Under the pieces are notes generated by a model that saw nothing but the letters and a program-made list of their open reading frames with translations, did not search any database and was not told the DNA's origin. A stretch of DNA of 64,000 nt from Dendrolimus kikuchii (lineage: Eukaryota; Arthropoda; Insecta; Lepidoptera; Lasiocampidae), in contig CM034412.1 in NCBI GenBank assembly GCA_019925095.2, positions 11,632,001-11,696,000 of the forward strand, in the 5' to 3' direction. Both the position numbers and the translations under genes were made by a program. Shown piece after piece: positions 1 to 12,600 of the stretch; the first letter of the stretch is position 1; the number at the start of each line of letters is the position of its first letter.

Positions 1-699
1 TGAACCATCCCGCATCTCTATCTTTAATGGCCTTGTAATAATTTTCGTACAAACAAACGACAGACACGTGTAATTTATACAAAGGAAAATACCTAATTTT
101 TAACTACACATTTATTTCCTCGTCTTTTATGTATTCAGATGTTATATAGAGATATATTTTCTGTATATACATACATATTACAGAATATTTATGGACAAAT
201 ATATTTAACAATAAATATAATATTTCATTTTCATTGAAATAGAAGTTAATTTTTTTTTAGTTTTATGGCTTCAACTCATACGACTTTGATTTTGCCAACG
301 TCACAATTCAAACAATACAAGTAAAATAATGTAATTATTTATTTATTATTACAAAAAATCAATCTATACTTACACATACATATTAAATAAAATTGCAGTA
401 TCTGTAATGTTAAAATAACAACAGTTTTTTACTACGTGCATATGAAAGTATATACGGTACTTATGTCAAATAAACGATTTTTAACATTTTTGTCTCTCCG
501 TCTGGTTGTTCCGGCTAATCTCTGAAACGGCTAGACCGATTTTGACGGGACTTTCACTGGCAGATAACTGATATTATAAGGAGTAACATAGGCTACTTGT
601 TTTTTAAGGTACCGTGAAAAGAAATTCCACGCGGACGAAGTCACGGGAACAGCTAGTTTGAAATAAAAGTGAGCTAAGCGTATAAGTATAATTATATCT
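1..699. other. AT-rich non-coding stretch with a dispersed-repeat fragment
   Basis: No exon-like reading frame is seen. Bases ~437-660 match a dispersed repeat class seen again near 12015-12252, 31111-31260, 58385-58575 and 63380-63620. The shared marks are a line about a 'gctagaccgattttga'-like stretch and the 3' phrase 'cgcggacgaagtc'. The rest is simple AT-rich DNA. Confidence 0.5.
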
Positions 700-931
700 A
701 GCCATGGTAGCTTAGAGGTGAACGCACGCGCGCGTCATAAATAGCATAGGTTCCAGTCCTGCATACATCGCTTAGACAGTTTTCTGATCTAATCTGCATG
801 CATATTCTGTACAATTACTACGTGCTGACGATGAAGGGAAACATCAAGGTAACCAATGTGTGAAACCTTCCAGTCCGTCTTGGACAAACGTGTCCACTAT
901 CAAGCCGGTTTATGGGATGATATTATTTAGG
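700..931 (+). repeat. Rep-A, tRNA-headed SINE copy
   Basis: The head has a pol III A-box-like segment (tggtagcttagaggtg) and a degraded B-box (ggttccagtcc). The SINE body follows: 'ttttctgatctaatctgc', 'attactacgtgctgacg', and the terminal 'tttatgggatgatatta'. The copy is diverged and lacks the central 'gggaggcccgagcccagc' stretch. Confidence 0.75.
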
Positions 932-1122
932 TATATTATATATATTTTTCCTGTTTATTTCTTTTGGGACTTTTGCCACATTGACATGACAACCTCATCA
1001 TCTTAAGTAAACATACAAAAAATTATTTTTTATATTTAAATACTGAATTAGCTATAAACTAGCCTTTTTGAGGCTGGCTTTTCTAAAATCTACGCTAAAA
1101 GTTTTACTCCCAGCTCCCTCGT

Positions 1123-1435
1123 CTTTTTTTTTATTGCAGGAGAGCAGCAGACAGGCAGACGGCCTACTTAATGGAAAGCGGTTACCATCGCCTATGAACA
1201 TTTGCAACACCAAAGTTGCTACAAATGCGCTGCTGCTCTCTTAAGGGATACTGGAACTCGGTCACTAATGCCGGAACACAACTCAAGGTTGTTATGGCGA
1301 CATACTTTAGACCAGGGGTGGTAGCCATCCAGTCGGGCAAATACCCTACCACCTGGCTGTGGGTTGTTAAGTCGCCTCTTACGACCGGCCGTCCGGCAAC
1401 AGGAAATTGTATTCTTTCTCCGTTCCTGCACGGAT
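1123..1435 (-). repeat. Rep-B, Jockey-tailed SINE, near full length
   Basis: Read on the minus strand it runs from 'ccgtgcaggaacggag' through 'accacccctggtctaaag' and 'gagcagcagcgcatttg' to a 3' end 'gtctgcctgtctgctg' and an A-tail (T-run at 1123-1133 on plus). It has no conserved ORF. Its last ~90 bp match the 3' end of the LINE at 25386-25480. Confidence 0.8.
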
Positions 1436-1849
1436 GAACGAGGATGATGATTCGTCAGTAACTCTCTACCATCTTTATTTCTGTTATACATTCTGCCAAA
1501 AAAGTATCGGGAATGGATGATTTGTTTAAGGTTCCGAATTCATTTTTTTTTGTTGTCAGATTGGCAGAACTGTTTGTCATTTTGGCGCGGTATTTGAGTT
1601 GCACCGGTCATTTAGATTAAATACCCTACTGTTTTTAGTAAGATGTATGTATGTTTCTAGTATGTATTGCGAAGTTCATAATGGACAAAAACATCGAACA
1701 AAGAGTTTGTCGTAAATTTTGCATCGCCAATAGAATTTCGTGTTCCGAGACACTAAAAACAGACAGAGTAGTATTGTCAAAAGATGTTCGACATTCTCAT
1801 AGCAGGTATATTGAAACGGGTGATTAAAATAGAAATATAACTGATCATG

Positions 1850-2035
1850 ATGATAACATCCCATAAACGTCCACCGCTGGTCTGGGTTCTGCCATTTATA
1901 TAGGAACAGAGAATATACCCGCCGCGCTTGCCAACGCTGTTTGGCGGGTTTAACACATCAGTTACCTCGATGTGCAAGTTTCATCACAAAGTTTCTTCCA
2001 CCGTTAACACATGGTAATTATAATAACATGCATTA
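1850..2035 (-). repeat. Rep-A SINE copy lacking the tRNA head
   Basis: The minus-strand body is recognisable by 'tgtgttaacggtggaag', 'gaggtaactgatgtg', 'cccgccaaacagcgttgg' and the end 'tttatgggatgttatca'. The tRNA-like head is missing, so the copy is 5'-truncated. Confidence 0.7.
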
Positions 2036-2929
2036 ATACCCCAAGTCCCAAACCCGGCAAAAACCATCTGCCAGACCTCAAGACACTGTGAGCTCTTTCT
2101 GCGTAAACTGGAACACAAACCAACTTGATTGACAATTTCTCTTTTTATTTTACCTCCCATCCATTTTAATATTATATAAAATGGTTAGAGCTAAACATGT
2201 TGCTGAAGAGTTTCTTACGCCGTTTTTTTTTCTTCAAGCCACGACATGTTGCAAAGCGGTGCTAAATTATAGGTAGATTAGGCTCCCATAGAGTACCCAT
2301 TGACACTTGACATCTTTGTCTTCCGTGATCACGGCTACTGAAAAGTGACTGAAACGTCGGAATAATAAAGATCAAATAAAATACCATACTGAAAACCGTT
2401 AAAACGTAGTTTCATTGTGTTTACTATGTGCGAAAATGTAATGTTACGAGTGTGGGGACTCGAATTAAAAATACTGTTGGAATTACTATAGAATTTATTA
2501 GAACTATACAAACACGTATAACACAGGTACAAATATAACTGGACACAACCAGTACAAACGTGATGCATGATTCAATAACACGCGCAAAGTCCGTCACTAT
2601 ATGGCTTATCGAATGTACACACGTCTTGCTCGTATCGTAATCGTCGCTTGACTGCTCCCCTCTCTCCATCCTGCCGTCGTTTTTATCTTCACAAATACAA
2701 GTGTGCCCGCTCGTATCGTCGACTTAATTTCCTAGTAATCGTAACCCACACACCTGACTAATGATGCCTGCAAACGGCCATAAACGAGTACAATAGGCTG
2801 TTCTCCACAATAATCAATAAATAAGTAAACAAAAGAAGACAATCATAAAGGTATTGGTTCAAATGCCGACAGGTAATAGCGTGCTTCATGGAATTTGTCT
2901 TTGTCGGGGGGATAAGTCGTAACAGTCAT
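2036..2929. other. Non-coding stretch, no gene recognised
   Basis: The open frames here are short, AT-rich and lack splice-site or motif support. A small repeat piece at ~2340-2420 ('aaaaccgttaaaacgtag') recurs near 10760, 26020, 26330 and 43910, so this is dispersed-repeat debris. Confidence 0.5.
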
Positions 2930-3125
2930 AAAGTTCTTTATTGCATATACAGATGAAATAAAGTCAAATCAAATCATATATATATACAATAGAAAGTCTT
3001 GTCGCCGCCAGTGATATCTTCCAGACCACTTTGAAATATGCAATAGTTTAAAAACTGCCTAAGTAGTGCATATTTTCCGGCCAAGAATCGAACCTTTTCT
3101 TAAGCCCTAAGCTACCACAGCTTAG
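2930..3125 (-). repeat. Rep-C and Rep-A fragments in tandem
   Basis: Bases 2930-3030 resemble a diverged minus-strand Rep-C tail ('cttgtcgccgccagtgat', 'atcttccagacca'). Bases 3041-3125 resemble the 5' part of Rep-A on the minus strand ('tccggccaagaatcgaac', then 'ctaagctaccac' for the A-box). Confidence 0.5.
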
Positions 3126-3840
3126 AAATTATAAATATGAGTCTCTTTATAAAAATAGAAATGAAACACGAAAATAGATTATAAAATATATCAAATCTGG
3201 AACAAAAGGCACGACTTTGATTAATACATCTTTTAACAATAGACTACGTAAATAAAATCGATGCAATAAATAAATGCTCTAATTTATAACCATATTAGTA
3301 CAAGTGTTTATTAGAAAGTCTATATACAACTGAAATAAATTAAGTGATAACAATGGAAAGCTGTTAATTACAGAAATTACAGTAGTTGAATAATTTATAC
3401 GTCATTGTATAAACAGAACTGAATTAAAAGGTTACAGGTATCTTTATCAAAACTTGAATAAAGAAATACTAGCAAGTATTTTCTAAAAAAATTGCCACAT
3501 GTAAACATATTTAAACCACGTTGTAACGGTTTTAAGCGGCAGCTATTGAAAAGTGGCGCCGACAGGTCGAAATAAAAATCAAACAATATGCCACGCTTAA
3601 AATCGTTAAAACAAGTTAGTAATTAAAAACGTATTATAAGCATTTCGCTTTTAGATTAATTCCATATTTTATTGGGACCTAGTAGTACCAATAGAGCCTT
3701 CCAGCCAGCCTTCTGGCCACCTTACTCATAGAAGACGGTGTTCTAGGCTCAGTATTCTATAGTCTTGAGGGATTATGGGTAGAATACAATATAAATAAGT
3801 TATGTTTACTTTTATTGTATTAGATTTTTTATGGTATTGT
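3126..3840. other. AT-rich non-coding stretch
   Basis: Only short, biased open frames occur, with no domain or splice support. Position 3841 begins the left target-site duplication of the LINE that follows. Confidence 0.45.
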
Positions 3841-3854
3841 TAACATTCATTAAT

Positions 3855-4463
3855 CATCATCGTCATCGTCCGAGCGTTAAATCCCGGTTGTGTTCGGAGC
3901 GTTCACTCCGAGGCCCAGGGTCCGCTTCCCTACTTTTTCTACTCTACTTCGCGCTGTCTTCAGCATCCCCGTTTCGAGACCATTGGTACGCATGTATTCC
4001 TTTACAACGTCAAGCCAACATTTCTTGGGCCTTCCTCTTCGACCGGGACCTGGCGGAGGCAGCATGGCTAGACATTTGTTCCCCACATAATTAGCCGGCC
4101 TCCATAAAACGTGGCTGTACCAGCGTAAGCAACAAACACTCTTGCAGTTTGTTTCCTATGTCACGGACATGAAGACTGCCGCGGATGCAGGAGTTCCTGA
4201 GGAGGTCTTTCCGCGTTACTCCACACATCCATCGCAGCGTATTCAACTCCGTGACACGCAGTTCTTGCTTGTGTCGCTCAAGTACAGGCCACGCTTCATT
4301 TCCATACAAAAGGACAGAACTAATGATGGATTTGACCTGTCCTTTTAATTCGACCGGCATTTTGGGGTCACAAATGACACCTGTCACCTCACGCTACTTG
4401 GCCCAAGCTGCTGTGATACAAGCCTTGACGTCGTGGTCGCTATCCCCGTTGTATATATAATGA
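3855..4463 (-). pseudogene. 5'-truncated LINE, C-terminal part of reverse-transcriptase polyprotein
   Basis: Minus-strand frames at 4387-4091 and 4086-3877 read as the C-terminal end of a non-LTR retrotransposon polyprotein. Marks are SVLLYGNEAW, a CGVTRKD-like stretch and a GRRGRPKKCWLDVVK stretch, which is typical of RTE-like LINEs. The two pieces are out of frame with each other, so the copy is dead. The 3' end carries a short (ATG/ATC)n tail at 3855-3868. Exact 14-bp copies of TAACATTCATTAAT at 3841-3854 and 4464-4477 flank it as target-site duplications, so it is a 609-bp insertion with the 5' part of the LINE lost. Confidence 0.85.
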
Positions 4464-4477
4464 TAACATTCATTAAT

Positions 4478-5809
4478 ATGTAATGTAAAATAAACAAAAT
4501 ATTTACACGAAAAAAGATAAAAAATTATGCAATTAAATTTACAATATTCTATTTTCCTTAAATTGTTGTTTGCTATCCATACATGTTAAAATAATATTAT
4601 GTGCATAATAACTAAGAATGTCCTTGACAATAGATTACCTAGACGAGATCTCATTAAACGATAAGACCACCGATTGTTACCTAATTAAATATCGTAGGTA
4701 ACTATGCATTTTGTTACATGTTGAATTTGGTTAGCAATAAATGTTATCAATCTATATTCGTACTATTCAACTAATTTTTCTCAACACTTTCACGTTTCAC
4801 ATGTACAAAAGCACACACAAACACACGTTTACACAGCATTTATGCACACAATTCTACAGTTTTGAAAGTAACTTTTTGTATACAATGAAGAATTTTTCCA
4901 GTGAAGAATAGCGCCTAGATAAAATTTTAATGCAATGTAACCTTTGTGAATATTTGCTCTCAAAATAATCCAGGGGCCTAAATCTACTATTTCAATATAT
5001 TGCCGTTGCAAAGATATTCAAAGTACAGATCCATTGAGATAGTGTCTGAAATTCGTATTCTAAATCCATAATATGTTCTCAATATCGTCGCCGCGGAAAA
5101 ATAGTAGAATAAAATTGGTATTACCATTAGCAGAGCTGGCGTTAGCCGAAATGAATATTGTAAAGCTACCAAAATTTTTAAACATTATTTCGTGTGTTCT
5201 CTCTTATAAATACATAAAAAAGGGTGGCGTGTCCGGCCGTGTTCCGCCATTGGAATTAACAGAATACCGAAATCAGACAAAGGTACGATTGAGACGATAG
5301 CATTTGGTGATTTTGACGAGATAGTAATAGCAGAATTGGTCCCCTTCACAAAGATTGAATAGATCTCTGATTTCTGTACGACTAAGTACGTTAAATATCT
5401 ACATTCGTATATTTATTTATTTTATTCATCTAAACCCTATATTAATACAGTAATCTAGTATAGAGTTCAGATATTCGATAATTCGATTTTTTTAGAAAAC
5501 CAATTTTTTAATTAAACCAATTTTCCTTAAATTTCTGTTTTTTCTTCAAAAAAAGTCTTGAGGTCTTTTCCAGTACACAAACTTAAACTTAAGGATGTGA
5601 CCCCACGCTGTTTTAAAGTTCACGAACCAATCTAGAGGTTTCAATTTAAATCTGTATAGAAAGTTTGCATACTTTAAATATTTATTTCAAAGTCGTCTAT
5701 TACTTTGATGCAGTTTATGAGTCCGTCAGTTTATATTTAAATTGTATATAGTCCTATCTTTTTTCTGCTCTACTTACATCGCCAGATTAGTTAAGAATTT
5801 CTTTTAAGC
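4478..5809. other. Non-coding stretch with a diverged Rep-C copy
   Basis: Bases ~4600-4745 hold a decayed Rep-C tail ('acgagatctcattaaacga', then 'taagaccaccgattgttac', ending 'atgttatcaatctat'). The 75-codon frame at 5073-5300 has no homology I recognise, no signal peptide and no phase-compatible donor to the exon at 6087. Confidence 0.45.
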
Positions 5810-5936
5810 TAAGTTGCCTGGAAGAGATCGCTTTTAGCGATAAGGCCGCCTGTTGTTTTGCCAAGAAGTATTGTAATTATGCATTTTGTCTTTATATTTG
5901 TTTATTTTCGTGAGTAATAAAGTGTTATCTATCTAT
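5810..5936 (+). repeat. Rep-C tail, nearly identical to the copy at 61793
   Basis: It contains the stem-loop 'gatcgcttttagcgataag', then 'gccgcctgttgttttgcc', and ends 'taataaagtgttatctatc'. The copy at 61793-61924 differs at only a few positions, so the family was active recently or the two share a direct source. Confidence 0.8.
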
Positions 5937-6086
5937 TTTGTATTTTGCTACAGCCGAAAGAAAGGTTGAATCCTAGTTTTGGGACTTTAGTATGTGACGA
6001 ACTGGACAAAGTTATTGTTTTTCTCCATTCCTATATATTGCGGCTGTAAAGAAATTATCTTATATTTATTTTTCGTATCATTACAG

Positions 6087-6651
6087 GTTTGGGAAGCTTA
6101 TTAGGCGGGCAAGATGGCAAAATGAACCCAGCGTTAATCGGAACTATGGTATCACTTTTCGCTCAACAAATGGGCTCATCAAACACGCCAAAACGTCAAA
6201 AACGACAATCGCAGGAGGAGCCTGGACTGAATCTAGACAGCATTATGGGCTTAGCTTCAGGATTACTGGGCAATCAGAACTCGAACTCTGGTGGAAACGT
6301 CGGCAACTACTTACCTCTAATAATGAATGCTATAAGTTCACTATCAAATAACGAAGCAGAGAAGAAAGCTGACGAACACAAAGATCATGCTTCGTTCCTA
6401 CCCCCCTTTTTGGAGAAAGCACATTTATATTGGGACCTATTCATTAATTCAGAATTAGGGAAATATGTATGGGAAAAGACTGGTATGAAGCAGACTTTGA
6501 AAGCTTTTACCGGGCCCGATGGGAAAATTAGTTTTGATATGATGTTTAAGAATCTTGAGAACCATTCTTTCAGACGACACTGGATAAAGACAGCAGCGAA
6601 ATATTTGACTGACTTCGTTGTGAAGTTTTCGAAGCCTGAGGTTTATCAGAG
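6087..6651 (+). CDS. Unnamed gene, exon with RQKR site and low-complexity region
   Basis: The acceptor is 'tcattacag' ending at 6086 and the donor is 'gtaagt' from 6652. The exon enters at phase 1 (first codon is N+GT) and leaves after AG of a serine codon. It encodes residues 1-187. The first in-frame codon after the split one is TTG, not a true start. The second half (from ~100) is rich in aromatic and charged residues and looks globular. Confidence 0.85.
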
Positions 6652-9600
6652 GTAAGTTTATTTTATTACACGCTTTTATTTAACTTGCAATTGATGTACC
6701 TATGTACATACATATATGTATATATGTGAGTTCGGATGGAATCTTGCAAGTTAAATTTGACCAACTTCCCGGTTTCCGATTGCGCTGAAATTTTGCACAC
6801 ATATGTATGTCGCGTGACAATGCAATAATATGGTACCATGGAGCTGATCTGTGGCCATAGGAACTCCTGTACAAGATAGACCCGTCGTGTTTGGGCTTGT
6901 TTTACTTGTCTTGGCTAGCACTCTGCTGCTACATGATATCCAGGATCTCAAAAGCTTGTATTTAAAAACCTTTTTAAAAATGCTTTTCGCTTTAGCTTTG
7001 GAGTCCCGTAGTTATTTTATCACAAATAAAACCATCCTAAAATAGTCACTGTTCCGTACATAATATTAGTACAATAAATTTTTCCGCGTTTTTTTTTTGT
7101 TTTAACCAACTTTAAATAGGAGAAGATTCACAATTTGTCTGTATGTTGTTTTTTTGTATTTTCGTTACTCGAAATATCAAATTTGTATACGCGTGCCAGT
7201 TGCACAATTTCTTCAGGTGCTTAATATACTCGTATTATTTCCAAAGCTATTGAAGTATTTGCGCAACTAAAAAGTAAAAAATATTACTTTCTAACAAAAA
7301 CATAAACCGATTTCACACTAAAACAGTGAAACATAAAAGAACAACAACAAATTTACAAAATATAGTAATTTTTATGTTTTACTAGCTGACCCTGCAAACT
7401 TCGTACCTCAGAATCAATATATAAAAAACGTTGATTTCTGAACGACGGCACGAACATCAAATGTTTGACAATCAAAACAAAAAAAAATGAAAAAATCTTC
7501 ACTTTAAAATTTAATTTGATTTTTGAACAACTTTTGAATTTAATTGATTTCTAAACGACGGGACTAACATCAAATGTTTGACAGATAGGAATAGTTTCTA
7601 AGGACAAGCGAAATTGTCGTTTTTACTATATTACAAGCATTTTTTTCATATTTACTCATCTTTTAAACCTTCCCTGGACTTTCACAAATAATTCAAAAGC
7701 AAAATTAGCCAAATTAGTCCAGCCGTTCTCGAGTTTTAGTGAGACTAACGAACAGCAATTGATTTATATATACATATAGATTAAACACCGACTACAATGT
7801 TGTAGAAAGAAGTCGGTTAATATTTATTTTTTGATTTTTAGTCTGAAGTCGGTTTTGTTTTTGTTAAAAAAATTATTGCATGAGTTCAGCTGACGGGCAG
7901 ACGGTCCACCTGATGGAAAGTGATCACCATCGCTTATGGGAATTTGTAACAGCAAAGATGCTACCAATATGCTGCCGCTCTCTAAAAGTAGACTGGAACT
8001 TGGCTATTAATGCCGGAACACAACTCAAGCTTGTTATGACATACTTTACATACTACTGGATCTATATATATTAGATGTGGTATAGGAATATGTAATCTGT
8101 TGACACTATACAATGCTACAATGAAATCGTAACAAAAATAAATATTAGGGGCTGGCCGGTGTAAACAGTTTCTCGGCGCCCCCGTCTCCAGGGTCAAAAG
8201 CTGGCTACACCCATGCATAGGGCAAGTGGGAAGTGGACCACCGGAACTCTCACAAGGCTAACCGTTTCACGCCGATATTCAGTGGGAACGTGGTATCACA
8301 TAGATCGACCCGACCCGCAGACCTGCAATCAAGATAGTCCATCATGTGCATCTTAGAATATAATGTTGATGAAATACATGAATCGAAAGGAGCGTGCCAA
8401 GATCGTAATAAGTGGAGGGAGATCCATCGTCTCTGCCTACCCCCATGCGAAACAGGCGTGAATGAATGAATTTATGAACGAATAAAAACTCTTCATTGTT
8501 CACCATAAACTTAAACCAAGACAGTAATGTAGATAGATACATTTGCATTAGAATAATGGCCGGCCTTATCATCATTAGCGATCTCTTCCAAGTAATCCGG
8601 AGTTCAAGAAGACTTTAAAAGAAGAGTTACAAATATTTGGTAGTGTACGAAACTAAAATAAAACTAATACAATCGTAATGAACTATTAATAAAAAAATGC
8701 ATAATATAAATGAAGGCTGACGCTTATTTTTCTTAAAGTTTAAGCGTCGCTATACAACGGGAACGTTCCCGTTAAGTCACAGTAGTTTGGGACCAATATG
8801 TTAATTTTTCCCTTTTTCATTTAGGTTTATTTTATTTCGTTCATAAATTATGATGTGTATTTTCATGAAGATAGGTGACAAAGGTTGCTTATAAGTTAAT
8901 AAAATAATTCAAATATACATACATACATACATACATAACTTCACGCCAGTTCCCTTGCGGGGTAGGCACGAACAACAGAGCGCCATTTAGGCCCATTCTT
9001 ACACACCTCACTTGCTTCTTTGACATTCATAACTCTTGTCATGCACACTCGTCTGTTCTTAAGGCTCCTGACGCTCCTCCTAATTCAAATATAAAGCTGT
9101 AATATTTTTTTGTGTATGAAATGTTATTTATCTCTCCATATTCCAGCTATATAACGACAAGCCAGTACGTGGTGAACGGTTTCATAGACACTCAAGGATT
9201 CCCCAAGAGCACACATTTCAACGTGAACAAACCAGAGAAGTCCATTACAGCACTATTAAATTACGTATTGAAGAAATACTTGGATATAGACACAGATGTA
9301 TATGAATATGTCAAACCAGCTGTTGAATATATCAAGGTAAGGTTTTGTATGGTTGAGATACTTAAAGATGAAAAAGATAATAATTTCAAAATTCGTAAAG
9401 CTCATATTATAGGGATCAGTCTTGTTGTAAGGACAGGACGGTGTGGCGACATTAATGCCAACATCATAAGCAAGCAGGCAAGCGCGAAGCTAATATTAAT
9501 CTGTGTAGCATGCAAAACAGCGCGCTGTTAGAGTTTTTAGCGGGAACTGAAAGGCGACGTTGTGCTGTGCAGTTTTATTTTCTAAAAATGTGTAACATCA

Positions 9601-12600
9601 CTCTAAAATGAACAATAGTTTTGTAGGATATTGATAGTTTTTGAGTAGTAATTATGTGTTTTTGTGAGAATTGTGAATTGTATCAAATGTGGCCTTTCGA
9701 GTTTTCACAAGAACTCCGTTCAATGGTGTGGATTGTAGCCTACAATAAAACTGCGCCTGGCTTAAAGGCCTAGTTGCCAAGCCTTAAACATAAAAAGAAA
9801 GCGCGCTGTTATTTGACAGCGCGCTCAACGTTCCCGCCACATTCTCTTAGCGCGAAAACACTAGCAAAAACCGAACGGCAGTTCGATACACGCCTTCAAC
9901 GCGGACACACGAAATTCGTGTTCGTGTATAACTCAGTCCTCGCGCATGCTGCTTGCCCTTATCTAAACAAAAAAATCTTTCTGATTGTCTTTGTGAAATA
10001 ACATACAGAGTGTGTGTTTATTAAAAGTATACGATACGAAGTTATTTTTTATTCCCCGTCGGATACATTATAACCGGACAACTACACACCCTCAACGGCA
10101 TTCAATAATATGGAAAACTTCAAGATTATGTTTATATCGCTTTAGTTGACTCATCCAACTTGAAAGGCAGAAATGAACCGTCTAATGCTGATATTAGATC
10201 GATCAACCAAATTGAATCACTAATAATAATTCAGCAAGATTATTCTATTGACTAAAGCCAACCCAGCGCGTCTGTTTCAATCTATTGTGGAATCTCATTT
10301 TTTAATTTTTTATTGCAGAGTTCAGCAGACAGGCAGACGACCCACCTGATGGAAAGCGGTTACCATCGCCTATAGACATTTGTAACACCAAATTTGCTAC
10401 TAATGCGCTGCTGCTCTCTTAAGGGAGACTGGTACCTAGCCACTGATGCCGGAACACAACTCAGGGTTGTTATGACGGCATACTCTAGACCAGGGATGGT
10501 AGCTATCCAGTCGGGCAAATACCCTACCACCTGTCTATGGGTTGTTTTGTCGCTCTTACTACAGACTACCCGACCGCAGGAAATTGTTTTCTTTCTCCAT
10601 TCCTGCCTCTCTGTTCTGGTTAGTTTAGCTGGGATTCCTCACACATACACATGGGTCAAATCGGGATTGTTAAGTGTCACTGAGTATTGTCACTTGATAT
10701 CTTTGTCTTCAGTGATCACAGCTACTGAAAAGTGGCCAAAACGTCTAAAAATCAAATAAATTACTGCGCTTAAAACCGTTTAAACGTAGTTTTATTATGT
10801 GTACTAGTGGCGAAAACTTAGAATATATTAAGATAGTTAAGTTAAAATCATTTCCTGTAGACTACCGATCTTATTCATAGAGAGTTAGAGGAACGCTTCT
10901 TTATGGTTCTTAAAGAAGCGTTCAAACTGTCTCTCTCTATGGGCTCGTTCCTTTAGTATCTCACAAAGACCAAAACGCTCCGTCTGCCGTTCCACAAGGC
11001 GACCGCAGTCGTTACGATTGTGGCGAAAACATTACTAATGACGTAATGATTTTCGCTCACGTAGCGCTCACAAGGACCCATGTCAAGTGGTGAGTCGAAT
11101 AACTGCGAGCTTGAGTTTACGATTGTGACGCCGACAAGCAAGTGTAACAGGAAAAATCTCGGTCGTAAACGTGGTCGTTGTGAGTCTCTTGTGGAACGTA
11201 GCATACGAATAAGACCGCAATAATATAAGGCACGTTTACGCATGGCAAAAAATAACAAGTGTTTTTTCGACGTTGAAAAAGAATTTTATAATTACTTTAC
11301 TTAAAGAATGTCGTTTTCCAAACTATTGTGTTCAACGAGATTGAATTTATAAGATTTGTTCAAGATGAATTGCCGAAGTTTGGAAAGTCTTAAATTTCTC
11401 TAGAGAAAAAATCTGAAAATATAAGTCGCTTTATTGGATAAGTTTTTTTGGTCCTTCTTATAAATTTAGGTTATATTCGTTACGCTAATTGAAAGTTACT
11501 TTTTCGATATAACATCATCTCAGTGGCTTTAACTCTGATATTATTTTTGTATGGGAACTAAATGTCTTTCATTGGAATGTACAAGATATGTATAGTAAGT
11601 AAGTAAAAAACACTATATAGCAGATCACTGGTAACAGGGAGCGTGCCCAGAAGGCTGGCTGCATTGCCACGGTGTATGGCAATCAATACTTATTTCTTGT
11701 GCGAAATATGGGCCAGTCTTTCTGATCACGGGTAGTGTCAAAGAGTTTCTTACAAATATCTTTAAAGAAACTCTTTGACTTGAAGTGAAGCTGAAAGTGG
11801 CTTTTAACATCCATTGAAGACCAAAAAAAGAAATGGATGGATTGTATCTTATCTTATACTATATATATCAATTTTTTATCCGTGCAGGAACGGAGAAAGA
11901 ATACACTTTCCTGCGGCCGGGCGGCCTGTCGTAAGAGGCGACTTAACAACCCACAGCCAGGTGGTAGGGCATTTGCTCGACTGGATGGCTACCACCTCTG
12001 GTCTAAAGTCGCCATCTTGTCTTATACTAATATATCAAGCTGAAGAGTTTGTTTGTTTGAACGCGCTAATCTCAGGAACTACTGGTCTGATCTGAAAAAT
12101 TCTTTCAGTTTTGGATAGCCCATTTATTGAAGAAGGCTATAGGTTATATATCATCATGCTAAGACCAATAGGAGCGGAGCGCCAATGAACAATGTTTCAA
12201 AATCGGGGGTCTTGAAAACAAATTCCACGCGAACGACGTCGCGGGCACAGCTTTAAAGTATAAAGGATCATGTAATGTGTGGTGTGACAAAGGATTTATG
12301 TCAGAATAGTGTAGTAAGGAACAAAAAGACATATTGTGTCGACCCCAATTGATTGGGAGGTGGACGTAAAATAAAAGAAGCTTACCTCCCAGTGGCGGAT
12401 TTTAGCGCACATTTACTGCCCGGCCGCCAGTAGCCTAATAAAATTTTGCCCTTATCGATCTTTACAATTTGAACCGTATTCATTACAATTTTCTCAATGA
12501 AATTTAAATGTAACTTTATGACTTGTCTACTATCTATTGATATTCTGATTACTTGCCTGTGCATCATAATTACACTTAAGGTTGCCTGGAAGATATTGTT

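Noticed and set aside
5073..5300. 75-codon frame as the missing first exon of the unnamed gene
   Set aside because: No signal peptide, and the donor-like GTACG after AAG is phase 0 while the next exon needs phase 1.
9774..10001. 75-codon frame in intron
   Set aside because: Overlaps decayed repeat ends and lacks homology and splice context.
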